Source of the DNA: Rhodospirillaceae bacterium
GTDB lineage: Bacteria; Pseudomonadota; Alphaproteobacteria; Rhodospirillales; 2-02-FULL-58-16
Assembly (NCBI GenBank): GCA_013349695.1
Contig: DUZD01000056.1
Location: 1 to 12,581 of the forward strand
Direction of reading: 5' to 3'
DNA length: 12,581 nt
Positions 1 to 5,883 of the stretch are shown here, in pieces. Under the pieces are notes generated by a model that saw only the letters and a program-made list of their open reading frames with translations, did no database searches and was not told the DNA's origin. The position numbers and the translations under genes are program-made. The first letter of the stretch is position 1, and every line of letters starts with the position of its first letter.

Positions 1-637
1 AACCGGCGGGGCCGTGGATCAACCACCAACGGAACGGGGAGTCGTGGTCGAGGAACCCGTCCAGCCGCGCCATCTCGTTCTCGCGCCCCACGAAGGGGGT
101 TTTCCGGGTGCTGTAGTGGAAGCGGTTCAAATCTTCCTGGCTCCCGGCGTCGAACAGGTTCAGGAACAGCTTCGGCTGGGGAGTTGACTCGGCGATAAGC
201 TGGGCGGCGGCATCCCGCAAGTTCGCCGCGGCCGCGACGCCTTCCAGGGAGTCCCGAAGGGATTCGGTCAATAACCCGGCGAAGTCCTGGTCGTGGCGCG
301 GACGGGTTTTTCCGGCGGCTATCCTGAGTTCGCCCTTCAGGTAGGCCGTGAGCCCGTCGAGTCCTTTTTCCAGTTGATCGAAATGCGGCAGTCGGCGAAG
401 GCGCGCCTTGACGATGCCGTCCGCATGGGAACCGGCGCCCTTGGTTGACAACTCCGCCAGTTGCGCGATTCCCCTGACAAGGAGCCTGCCCGCCGGCTTG
501 GGAATGCCCAACTCGTCATGCAAGTAATGGACCGCCCCCCGCGGCAGATCGGCGTCCATTAGATACTTGGCGAGGCCGTCCTCGGCTATATCCGATACGG
601 CCTTATCCAGGGCATCGTATGAACCATCATCAGCCAT
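1..637 (-). CDS. STAND-type P-loop NTPase, N-terminal part (gene A), cut by the window edge
   Basis: I translated this by hand: the minus-strand frame is open from ATG at 637 to base 2, 212 residues, and leaves the window inside the Walker A motif (last residues HGPAG). The protein begins MADDGSYDALDK and follows gene C (2396-4429) almost residue for residue, including the FVGRE.EMARLDGFLDHDSPFRWWLIHGPAG stretch that leads into the P-loop. The first ~70 bases are nearly identical to 3798-3867. The rest presumably continues left of base 1 as NTPase core plus repeats. An in-frame ATG five codons upstream (652) exists, but gene C lacks it and it overlaps a -10-like hexamer, so 637 is preferred. 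Role unknown; the family includes antiphage and signalling NTPases. Whether this copy is intact cannot be judged from here. Confidence 0.8.
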   Translation of the reverse strand, partial: MADDGSYDALDKAVSDIAEDGLAKYLMDADLPRGAVHYLHDELGIPKPAGRLLVRGIAQLAELSTKGAGSHADGIVKARLRRLPHFDQLEKGLDGLTAYLKGELRIAAGKTRPRHDQDFAGLLTESLRDSLEGVAAAANLRDAAAQLIAESTPQPKLFLNLFDAGSQEDLNRFHYSTRKTPFVGRENEMARLDGFLDHDSPFRWWLIHGPAG

Positions 638-643
638 TGAACG

Positions 644-649
644 ATTATG
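644..649 (-). promoter_or_regulatory. Candidate -10 hexamer of gene A, possibly leaderless
   Basis: On the minus strand this reads CATAAT (5 of 6 to TATAAT) and is followed by six bases and then the ATG at 637. Genes B and C have the same hexamer at the same distance. No purine-rich ribosome binding site is visible before the start. A transcript starting at the usual distance from this hexamer would begin at or next to the ATG. The -35 region is poor. Confidence 0.35.
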
Positions 650-734
650 CATGATTGGCGCGGCATACGCTAGCCTAGGCCAGAGGGGCCTCCGGGGTGC
701 GCCGGCGCCTCGGACCCCGCCGCCGGGCGGGTGA

Positions 735-787
735 CGGCGGCGATCGGCAAGTACATTTACATTACCGCCAACAAGACGTTCCGGCCG
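735..787 (+). pseudogene. 53-bp fragment of the GHMP kinase gene in the A/B spacer
   Basis: These 53 bases are identical, in the same orientation, to 4693-4745 inside the kinase gene (codons for about residues 33-49, AAIGKYIYITANKTFRP). The fragment ends in CCGGCCG, which is also the sequence just beyond the stop codon of gene C (2389-2395). The junction therefore looks like a short-homology duplication or deletion joint. It cannot encode anything by itself. It shows that the segment holding gene A once carried the 5' part of the kinase, as gene C still does. Confidence 0.9.
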
Positions 788-788
788 T

Positions 789-2216
789 TTATGTCTCCTC
801 TTCCCACTCGGGAATGACCGCAAGCTGTCCGGCTGCCTCCTGGCAGATGGGAATGCCGGGATTTTCCTCGGCGATCCGGCGAATGTCCGCCTCCATTTGC
901 TTTACCCCGGCCTTATCCGCTGATTCCGCATAGGCCACGAGGAGGTTGGTGGCGGCCATGGTCTGCAATTCGCTCAGCGTCTCCTCCTTGGGGTATTTGG
1001 CGGCAAGGGTTTTGATGTCGCCGTACCAGCGCGCATCCGCATCGGGGTCCGACGCCTCGAGGCGTCCGATGAGGTTGAGCGCGGCCTTGGCCTGTTGCTC
1101 GCGCCGCGCCTCCTCCTTGGGATATTTGGCGGCAAGGGTTTTGATGTCGCCGTACCAGCGCACCGCCGCGTCGGGGTCCGCCGCCGCGAAGTCCGCAATG
1201 AGGTTGAACGCGGCCTCGGCCTGTCGCTCGCGCAACGCCACCTCCTTGGGATGTTTGGCGGCAAGGGTTTTGATATCGCCGTACCAGCGCGCCGCCGCAT
1301 CGGGGTCCGACGACGCCAGGCGTCCGATGAGGTTGGCGGCGGCCCTCGACTGTGGGTCGCGCAACGCCGCCTCCTTGGGATATTTGGCGGCAAGGGTTTT
1401 GATGTCGCCGTACCAGCGCGCCGCCGCGTCGGGGTCCGACGTCGCGAGGCGTCCGATGAGGTTGAACGCGGCCTTGGCCTGCGACTCGCGCAGCGTCTTC
1501 TCCTTGGGATGGTTGGCGGCAAGGGTTTGGATGTCGCCGTACCAGCTCGCCGCCGCATCGGGGTCCGGCGCCGCGAGGTGTCCGATGAGGTTGGTGGCGG
1601 CCATGGCCTGTAGCTCGCGCGCCTCCTCCTCCTTGGGATGATTGGCGGCAAGGGTTTGGATGTCGCCGTACCAGCGCGCCGCCGCGTCGGGGTCCGACGC
1701 CGCCAGGCGTCCGACGAGGTTGAACGCGGCCTTGGCCTGTTGCTGGCGCGGCACCTCCTCATTGGGATGGTTGGCGGCAAGGGTTTGGATGTCGCCGTAC
1801 AAGCGTGCCGCCGCAACGGGGTCCGACGCCGCGAGGCGTCCGATGAGGGTGGTGGTGGCCACGGCCTGTAGCTCGCGCAGCGCCGGCTCTTTGGGATGAT
1901 TGTCGGCAAGGGTTTGGATGTCGCTGTACCGGCGCGCCGCCGCAATGGGGTCCGCCGCCGCGAGGTGGTAGATGAGGCTGAACGCGGCCTTGGCCTGTTG
2001 CTCGCGTAGCGCCGGCTCTTTGGGATGTTTGGCGGCAAGGGTTTGAATGTCGCCGTACCAGCGCGCCGCCGCATCGGGGTCCGACGCCGCCAGGCGTCCG
2101 ATGAGGTTCAGCGCCAGCCGCGACAGATCGGCGTCGATTAGATACTTGGCGAGGCCGTCCTTGATTATATCCGATGCGACCTTATCCAGGGCATCGTATG
2201 AGCCATCATCGATCAT
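789..2216 (-). CDS. TPR-like repeat protein lacking the NTPase core (gene B, STAND paralogue)
   Basis: A 475-residue protein. The first ~33 residues (MIDDGSYDALDK ... LIDADLSR) match the N termini of genes A and C. The sequence then jumps directly into nine consecutive 43-residue repeats (residues ~37-423; consensus core NLIGRLAASDPDAAARWYGD) and ends in a ~52-residue cap that matches the C terminus of gene C. The whole ~500-residue NTPase section of C is missing, and the fusion is in frame. Each repeat looks like a two-helix TPR variant of the 42-residue kind. ATG 2216 is chosen over the in-frame ATG at 2231 because it aligns with the start of C and because 2223-2228 looks like a -10 hexamer. 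It could be a functional repeat-only partner or decoy of the NTPases, or a deletion derivative on its way to decay. The intact frame favours the former weakly. Confidence 0.85.
   Translation of the reverse strand: MIDDGSYDALDKVASDIIKDGLAKYLIDADLSRLALNLIGRLAASDPDAAARWYGDIQTLAAKHPKEPALREQQAKAAFSLIYHLAAADPIAAARRYSDIQTLADNHPKEPALRELQAVATTTLIGRLAASDPVAAARLYGDIQTLAANHPNEEVPRQQQAKAAFNLVGRLAASDPDAAARWYGDIQTLAANHPKEEEARELQAMAATNLIGHLAAPDPDAAASWYGDIQTLAANHPKEKTLRESQAKAAFNLIGRLATSDPDAAARWYGDIKTLAAKYPKEAALRDPQSRAAANLIGRLASSDPDAAARWYGDIKTLAAKHPKEVALRERQAEAAFNLIADFAAADPDAAVRWYGDIKTLAAKYPKEEARREQQAKAALNLIGRLEASDPDADARWYGDIKTLAAKYPKEETLSELQTMAATNLLVAYAESADKAGVKQMEADIRRIAEENPGIPICQEAAGQLAVIPEWEEET
948..2108 (-). 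repeat. Nine tandem 129-bp coding repeats in gene B
   Basis: Exactly nine units of 129 bp, each encoding 43 residues, fill 1161 bp. The WYGDI-TLAA--PKE segment and its DNA are nearly invariant. Differences concentrate at unit positions 22, 27-28, 32-35, 38, 40 and 43. Units 1-5 (protein order) carry GDIQTLAA and units 6-9 carry GDIKTLAA, which suggests block duplication. Such near-identical repeats should recombine easily and are prone to assembly collapse. Confidence 0.95.
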
Positions 2217-2222
2217 TGAACG

Positions 2223-2228
2223 ATTATG
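2223..2228 (-). promoter_or_regulatory. Candidate -10 hexamer of gene B, possibly leaderless
   Basis: CATAAT on the minus strand, six bases before ATG 2216, in the same conserved upstream block as genes A and C. No Shine-Dalgarno sequence is visible. The -35 position is a poor match. Confidence 0.35.
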
Positions 2229-2284
2229 CATGATTGGCGCGGCTTACGCTAGCCTTGAGGGGCTCCGTTTGTCCCCACGGCGGC

Positions 2285-2305
2285 GGCGACATCGAGCACG
2301 GCCTG
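2285..2305 (+). pseudogene. Short fragment of the GHMP kinase gene in the B/C spacer
   Basis: Twenty-one bases identical to 4791-4811 of the kinase gene (residues GDIEHGL), in the same orientation and in the equivalent position upstream of gene B. It comes from a more 3' part of the kinase than the fragment at 735-787, so the two spacers did not arise by copying one joint. About 80 bases to its right (2306-2388) match nothing else in the window. They read as ESWEALRDGGLLLEWALSHP in one plus-strand frame, but I cannot assign them. Confidence 0.65.
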
Positions 2306-2395
2306 GCAAGGAGGTGAGACTGGAGAGCTGGGAGGCGCTTCGCGATGGCGGCCTGTTACTGGAATGGGCCTTAAGCCACCCGGTGCCCCGGCCGT

Positions 2396-4429
2396 TTATT
2401 TCTCCTCCCCCGACTTGAGAATGGACGAAAGGCGCCCGGCCACCTCCTGGCAGACGGAAAGGCCGGGATTTTCCGTGGCGAGCCGACGAATGTCCTCCAC
2501 CATTTGCTTTTCACCGGCCTTATCCCCGGATTCCGCACAGGCCAAGAAGAGGTTAAACGCGGCCATGGCCTGTGTCTCGCGCAACGCCTCTTCCTTGGGA
2601 TGGTTGGCGGCAAGGGTTTGGATGTCGCCGTACCAGCGCGCCGCCGCATCGGAGTCCGACGCCGCGAGGTCTGCAATGAGGTTGTTGGCGGCCTTGGCCT
2701 GTTGCTCGCGTAGCGCCGGCTCTTTGGGATGATTGGCGGCAAGGGTTTGAATGTCGCCGTACCAGCGCACCGCCGCATCGGGGTCCGACGCCGCGAGGCG
2801 TCCGATGAGGTTCACCGCCACCAGAGCCCAGAGGACGGCCGCCAAGTTTCCTTCGGCCGGGGCCGTTGCGATGGTTTGGAAGGCGTCATGGCGGGGAAAA
2901 TCCCGCGAGGCGCGATCCAGGAACACGGCCATGCCGTAGGGTGCCATCCGCCATGCAAGGTTACGCATGTCCTCCAGCCGTTCGTCCAGAACGTCGCCGG
3001 GTTGCAGGTGATGGAGGACAAACCATTCCCCCAGGATGTCCGGCTCCAGAGGCGCCAGGCGTTCAGAGGCGTCACGGCCCGACATGACGCGGTAGCGGCT
3101 GGCGTTATGGCCGCCGAGAAGGCCGCGGCCTTCTGGAAGATCGTTCAAATCCGTAAGCCCGACGCCGCCGCAGAGCATCGCCAGGGCCAGAAGATTCTTA
3201 TCGGCGTTTGTAATCCCCGCCGGCTTCCAGAATCTCTCCTCTTCCCGGTCCAACACGTCACCGATCAGTTCTTCCTTGGCTCGCCAGAGCTGGGACTGGG
3301 GCCGGCCGCCGGCCACCGCGTCGGCCATCAGGGCCGCGAACAGGGGACGGCCCTCGGGGTCCATTTCGCGTAGCTCCGGCAGCAGGTCCGCCGTCCGGGC
3401 CTCCGCCAGGCCGAAGGCTTGCATGACGCGGCGCAACCCGTCGTCGGAAAGGCCGCCCAGGGGCATGGGTTCTTCATGGCGGTTCCTGTCGGTTTCAAGC
3501 CGGTCGCCGCCGGATTCGCGCAGCCTGTCAAGCCACCAGTCGCCGGCATCCCGCTCCAGGAGCAACAAGCGGACCGGAAAGGGAAATTCGCCGGACCTCC
3601 TGCTCAGGTCCCTGATGGTGCGCCCCAGTTCCTTGGCGCGCTCCTGGCCCGAGGCGTAGTCAGCCACCAACAGGATCGGCTCGTCCGGAATCCAGCGGTC
3701 CACGTCTCGGGCCGTATGTTCGTAAGGCAGGAACCCCACCCGCCAGGAGCCACCTCGCCTCAGGCAAAGCTCAAGCGCCAGCCGGCTCTTGCCGAAACCG
3801 GCGGGGCCGTGGATCAACCACCAACGGAACGGGGAGTCGTGGTCGAGGAACCCGTCCAGCCGCGCCATCTCGTCCTCGCGCCCGACGAAGGCGATTTTCC
3901 GGGAACCGTAGTAGAAGCGGTTAAAGCCTTCCTCGCCTTCGGCGTCGAACAGGTTCAGGAACAGCTTCGGCTGGGGAGCCAGCCGGTCGATAAGCTGGGT
4001 GGCGACATCTTGCAGGTCCGCCACGGTTGCAACGCCTTCCAGGGAGTCCTGAAAGGATTCGGTCAATGACTTGGCGAAGTCCTGATCGTGGCGCGGACGG
4101 GTCTTTCCGGCGGCGTTCTTGATCTCGCCTTTCAGGTAGGCCGTGAGCCTGTCGATCCCTTTTTCCAGTTTATCGTAGTACGGCAGTCGGCGAAGGCGCG
4201 CCTTGACGATCCCGTATACTTTGGAACCGGCGCTCTTGGCCGACCATTCCACAAGTTGCGCGATTCCCCTGACGAGGAGCTTGCCCGCCAGCTTGGGAAT
4301 GCCAAACTCGTGCAAGTAATCGACCGCCGCCCGCGACAGATCGGCGTCCATTAGATACTTGGCGAGGCCGTCCTCGGCTATATCCGATACGGCCTTATCC
4401 AGGGCATCGTATGAAGCACCATCAACCAT
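2396..4429 (-). CDS. STAND-type P-loop NTPase with TPR-like repeats (gene C, complete)
   Basis: A 677-residue cytoplasmic protein. Residues 1-150 are a helical N-terminal region of unknown type, rich in Lys/Arg around 45-100. The VGRE motif (182-185) opens the NTPase core. Walker A is GPAGFGKS (208-215), Walker B is ILLVADY with Asp257, and a strand LLLLER follows near 288-293. RPLFAALMADAV (361-372) and EPDILGEWFVLHHL (462-475) fit the helical and winged-helix parts of STAND NTPases. Two 43-residue TPR-like repeats (540-625) and a cap (626-677) follow. STAND proteins act as ligand-triggered oligomerising switches, with the repeat arm as sensor; several bacterial clades are antiphage. That role is inference here, since the N-terminal domain, the presumed effector, is unrecognised. 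It is divergent from the kinase at 4599. The start is ATG 4429, with no upstream in-frame ATG and no clear ribosome binding site. Confidence 0.85.
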   Translation of the reverse strand: MVDGASYDALDKAVSDIAEDGLAKYLMDADLSRAAVDYLHEFGIPKLAGKLLVRGIAQLVEWSAKSAGSKVYGIVKARLRRLPYYDKLEKGIDRLTAYLKGEIKNAAGKTRPRHDQDFAKSLTESFQDSLEGVATVADLQDVATQLIDRLAPQPKLFLNLFDAEGEEGFNRFYYGSRKIAFVGREDEMARLDGFLDHDSPFRWWLIHGPAGFGKSRLALELCLRRGGSWRVGFLPYEHTARDVDRWIPDEPILLVADYASGQERAKELGRTIRDLSRRSGEFPFPVRLLLLERDAGDWWLDRLRESGGDRLETDRNRHEEPMPLGGLSDDGLRRVMQAFGLAEARTADLLPELREMDPEGRPLFAALMADAVAGGRPQSQLWRAKEELIGDVLDREEERFWKPAGITNADKNLLALAMLCGGVGLTDLNDLPEGRGLLGGHNASRYRVMSGRDASERLAPLEPDILGEWFVLHHLQPGDVLDERLEDMRNLAWRMAPYGMAVFLDRASRDFPRHDAFQTIATAPAEGNLAAVLWALVAVNLIGRLAASDPDAAVRWYGDIQTLAANHPKEPALREQQAKAANNLIADLAASDSDAAARWYGDIQTLAANHPKEEALRETQAMAAFNLFLACAESGDKAGEKQMVEDIRRLATENPGLSVCQEVAGRLSSILKSGEEK
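2555..2812 (-). repeat. Two tandem 129-bp coding repeats in gene C
   Basis: Two units of 43 codons of the same family as the nine in gene B, followed by the same 52-residue cap. The first unit (NLIGRLAASDPDAAVRWYGD) differs from unit 1 of gene B at only three residues. The contrast of two versus nine units shows that copy number is free to change in this family. Confidence 0.95.
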
Positions 4430-4435
4430 TGGACG

Positions 4436-4441
4436 ATTATG
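4436..4441 (-). promoter_or_regulatory. Candidate -10 hexamer of gene C, possibly leaderless
   Basis: CATAAT on the minus strand, six bases before ATG 4429, as in genes A and B. Here the upstream in-frame ATG found in A and B is ACG, which supports the shorter start in all three. A small palindrome, GGAGGA-AC-TCCTCC, lies farther upstream at 4470-4483. Weaker dyads with different sequence lie at the equivalent place in A (683-692) and B (2257-2265). Confidence 0.35.
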
Positions 4442-4470
4442 CGTGATTGGCGCGGCTTATGCTAGGATAG

Positions 4471-4602
4471 GAGGAACTCCTCCGGAGCCCGCCGGCGCTT
4501 CGGACTCGCCGCCGAACGGTGCTCATCGATCGCGGTTACGCCGAAGGCATTGCCATGGATATTGAAGACGACGGACTTTCAAACTTGTTCGAGGCGCCAT
4601 GA
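4471..4602 (+). pseudogene. Possible C-terminal remnant of a gene upstream of the kinase
   Basis: The frame is open from 4471 to a TGA that overlaps the kinase start as ATGA (4599-4602). Its last part reads VLIDRGYAEGIAMDIEDDGL and then SNLFEAP. Such an overlap is typical of translationally coupled operon partners, yet there is no room for a full gene because gene C starts at 4429 in the opposite direction. I do not recognise the family. It could be the tail of a gene truncated by the arrival of the STAND array, or a chance open frame. Confidence 0.3.
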
Positions 4603-5579
4603 TCATCACCCGAACCCCGCTCAGGATTTCCATCGGCGGCGGCGGCACCGACCTGCCGTCCTATTATGAAGAATTCGGCGGTTTCGTGATCTCGGCGGCG
4701 ATCGGCAAGTACATTTACATTACCGCCAACAAGACGTTCCGGCCGGGCTATTTCCTGAAATACTCGAAGACCGAGCATGTCGAGGTCCTGGGCGACATCG
4801 AGCACGGCCTGATCCGCGAGGTGTTGCGCCACTTGGATGTCGGTCCCGACATCGAAATCGTCAGCATCGCCGACGTGCCGGCGGGAACCGGGCTCGGTTC
4901 CTCGGGCAGTTTCACCGTCGGACTTCTTCATGCGCTCAACGCTTATCAGCGCCGGCGGATCGAGACCAGGGACCTGGCCCGGACGGCTTGCCATATCGAG
5001 ATGAACGTTCTTGGCGAGCCTTGCGGCAAGCAAGATCAGTATATCGCCGCCCATGGCGGGCTGATGTGTCAGGATTACCATCCGGAAGGCGGCGTCTCGG
5101 TGACGCCGCTGGAGGTCGACGAGGCGACGGTGCGCGACCTTCATGAAAACCTGATGATGTTCTTCACCGGCTACAGCCGCGAGGCGGCGGCGGTTCTGAC
5201 GGATCAAAAAACAAGATCCGAAAAAGGCGACCGCGAGATGATCGACAACCTCCATTTCATCAAGGAGCTCGGGTTCAGGATCAAGAAGGTGCTTGAGAAC
5301 GGCGATACGCTGGGTTTCGCCGAACTGATGCACGAGCACTGGCTACGCAAGAGGGTCCGCTCGGTGGCCATCTCATCCACTGGGATCGACGATCTTTACG
5401 ATTACGCCCGCCGGCACGGCGCTCTCGGCGGCAAGCTCGTCGGCGCCGGCGGCGGCGGCTTCATGTTGTTTTACACTCGCGACCGGATGAACCTGCGCCA
5501 AGCGATGGCCGATAAAGGGCTGCGGGAAATGGACTTTACCTTCGACTTCGACGGTTCGGTCGTCCTTTTGCGGAATTAA
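4599..5579 (+). CDS. hddA: GHMP-family sugar kinase, D-glycero-D-manno-heptose-7-phosphate kinase type
   Basis: A 326-residue soluble kinase, full length for the family. It opens with MIITRTPLRISIGGGGTDLP, the substrate-binding start typical of HddA-like kinases. The GHMP ATP-binding motif PAGTGLGSSGSF is at 94-105, GKQDQYIA with Asp146 follows (likely active-site region), and motif 3, KLVGAGGGGFML, is at 279-290. HddA phosphorylates D-glycero-alpha-D-manno-heptose 7-phosphate at C1 on the way to GDP-heptose for surface polysaccharide. Related GHMP kinases use other sugars (for example fucose-type), so the substrate is inferred. ATG 4599 matches the family start; a GAGG lies 4-7 bases before it. 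No other polysaccharide gene is in the window. Two broken pieces of this gene lie in the STAND spacers to the left. Confidence 0.85.
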   Translation: MIITRTPLRISIGGGGTDLPSYYEEFGGFVISAAIGKYIYITANKTFRPGYFLKYSKTEHVEVLGDIEHGLIREVLRHLDVGPDIEIVSIADVPAGTGLGSSGSFTVGLLHALNAYQRRRIETRDLARTACHIEMNVLGEPCGKQDQYIAAHGGLMCQDYHPEGGVSVTPLEVDEATVRDLHENLMMFFTGYSREAAAVLTDQKTRSEKGDREMIDNLHFIKELGFRIKKVLENGDTLGFAELMHEHWLRKRVRSVAISSTGIDDLYDYARRHGALGGKLVGAGGGGFMLFYTRDRMNLRQAMADKGLREMDFTFDFDGSVVLLRN

Positions 5580-5583
5580 TATG

Positions 5584-5608
5584 GGTTCCTCGGTGGAGTC
5601 GAGGAGCC
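5584..5608 (+). terminator. Hairpin downstream of the kinase, weak terminator candidate
   Basis: GGTTCCTCG and CGAGGAGCC pair over nine positions (one G-T) around a 7-base loop, five bases after the kinase stop. The following bases are A-rich, not T-rich, so it is not a canonical intrinsic terminator. It may be a 3'-end stabiliser or a weak terminator. Confidence 0.35.
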
Positions 5609-5668
5609 AAAAAATTACTCGCTTGTTAACGATTCAGTATTTTGCCCTGCGCGAATTCGCCGGCCGTG

Positions 5669-5697
5669 TTGTTCGCCGGCCGCAAAAAGTGTATAAT
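5669..5697 (+). promoter_or_regulatory. Candidate sigma-70 promoter P1 of the RTX gene
   Basis: TTGTTC (5669-5674), a 17-base spacer and a perfect TATAAT (5692-5697). The -35 is weak. Transcription would start near 5704, which lies inside the CRP-type palindrome at 5698-5713, so a bound regulator should block this promoter. Confidence 0.5.
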
Positions 5698-5713
5698 TGT
5701 GACGGGCATCACA
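5698..5713 (+). promoter_or_regulatory. CRP/FNR-superfamily operator, TGTGA-N6-TCACA
   Basis: A perfect two-fold symmetric site matching the classical CRP half-sites, centred at 5705.5. It abuts the -10 of P1. It is also centred 41.5 bases before the start expected from a second -10 (TATTAT, 5735-5740), the classical class II activating position. Which regulator of the superfamily uses it in this organism is unknown. Confidence 0.6.
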
Positions 5714-5734
5714 TAAACCCACATGGAATTTTGT

Positions 5735-5740
5735 TATTAT
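5735..5740 (+). promoter_or_regulatory. Candidate -10 of promoter P2 of the RTX gene
   Basis: TATTAT (5 of 6 to TATAAT) in an AT-rich block (5722-5756) that contrasts with the GC-rich surroundings. No -35 hexamer is obvious; the CRP-type site sits where a class II activator would replace it. Start would be about 5747, giving a leader of about 137 bases. Confidence 0.4.
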
Positions 5741-5780
5741 TAATTTTTAACGCATAGATTCCGTACCGAAAAAGCAAAAA

Positions 5781-5800
5781 TTCTCCGGTAAACCGGGGAA
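5781..5800. terminator. Hairpin in the RTX leader; reads as an intrinsic terminator on the minus strand
   Basis: TTCTCCGG and CCGGGGAA pair over eight positions (one G-T) around a TAAA loop. On the minus strand it is followed by TTTTTGCTTTTT, the form of an intrinsic terminator. On the plus strand it lies inside the leader of the RTX gene. It could stop antisense transcription coming out of the RTX gene, or fold in the leader RNA. Confidence 0.4.
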
Positions 5801-5832
5801 AATTCATTCAAAGAGGGAAGGAGAGGAATCCA

Positions 5833-5856
5833 CGCGCACCCGCTCCGGCGGGCGCG
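5833..5856 (+). other. GC-rich hairpin just before the RTX ribosome binding region
   Basis: CCCGC/GCGGG around a TCCG loop, extended by CGCG/CGCG with a two-base bulge. It ends about 18 bases before the GGAG at 5874-5877 that serves ATG 5884. It may affect message stability or ribosome access; there is no riboswitch signature that I recognise. Confidence 0.4.
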
Positions 5857-5883
5857 AGAGGAGTCTTGGTCTTGGAGAAGAAC

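Noticed and set aside
946..1641. Plus-strand open frames of 231 and 172 codons across the 129-bp repeats, which themselves look like repeat proteins.
   Set aside because: They are reverse-strand shadows of gene B. Their regularity comes from the 129-bp period, and they continue no conserved N or C terminus, whereas the minus-strand frame shares both ends with gene C.
974..2074. A second minus-strand frame of 366 codons in the repeat array, rich in Arg, Pro and Ser.
   Set aside because: Out-of-frame reading of the same repeats; composition (RRRTP-type runs) is typical of shifted GC-rich coding sequence.
948..2108. Regular repeats considered as a CRISPR array.
   Set aside because: The unit is a 129-bp coding repeat in one continuous frame, with no short palindromic repeat and unrelated spacers, and there are no cas genes.
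5659..5680. Two GCCGGC palindromes (5659-5664, 5675-5680) as a regulator site.
   Set aside because: GCCGGC is expected often in GC-rich DNA; the pair overlaps the P1 -35 but gives no recognisable operator.
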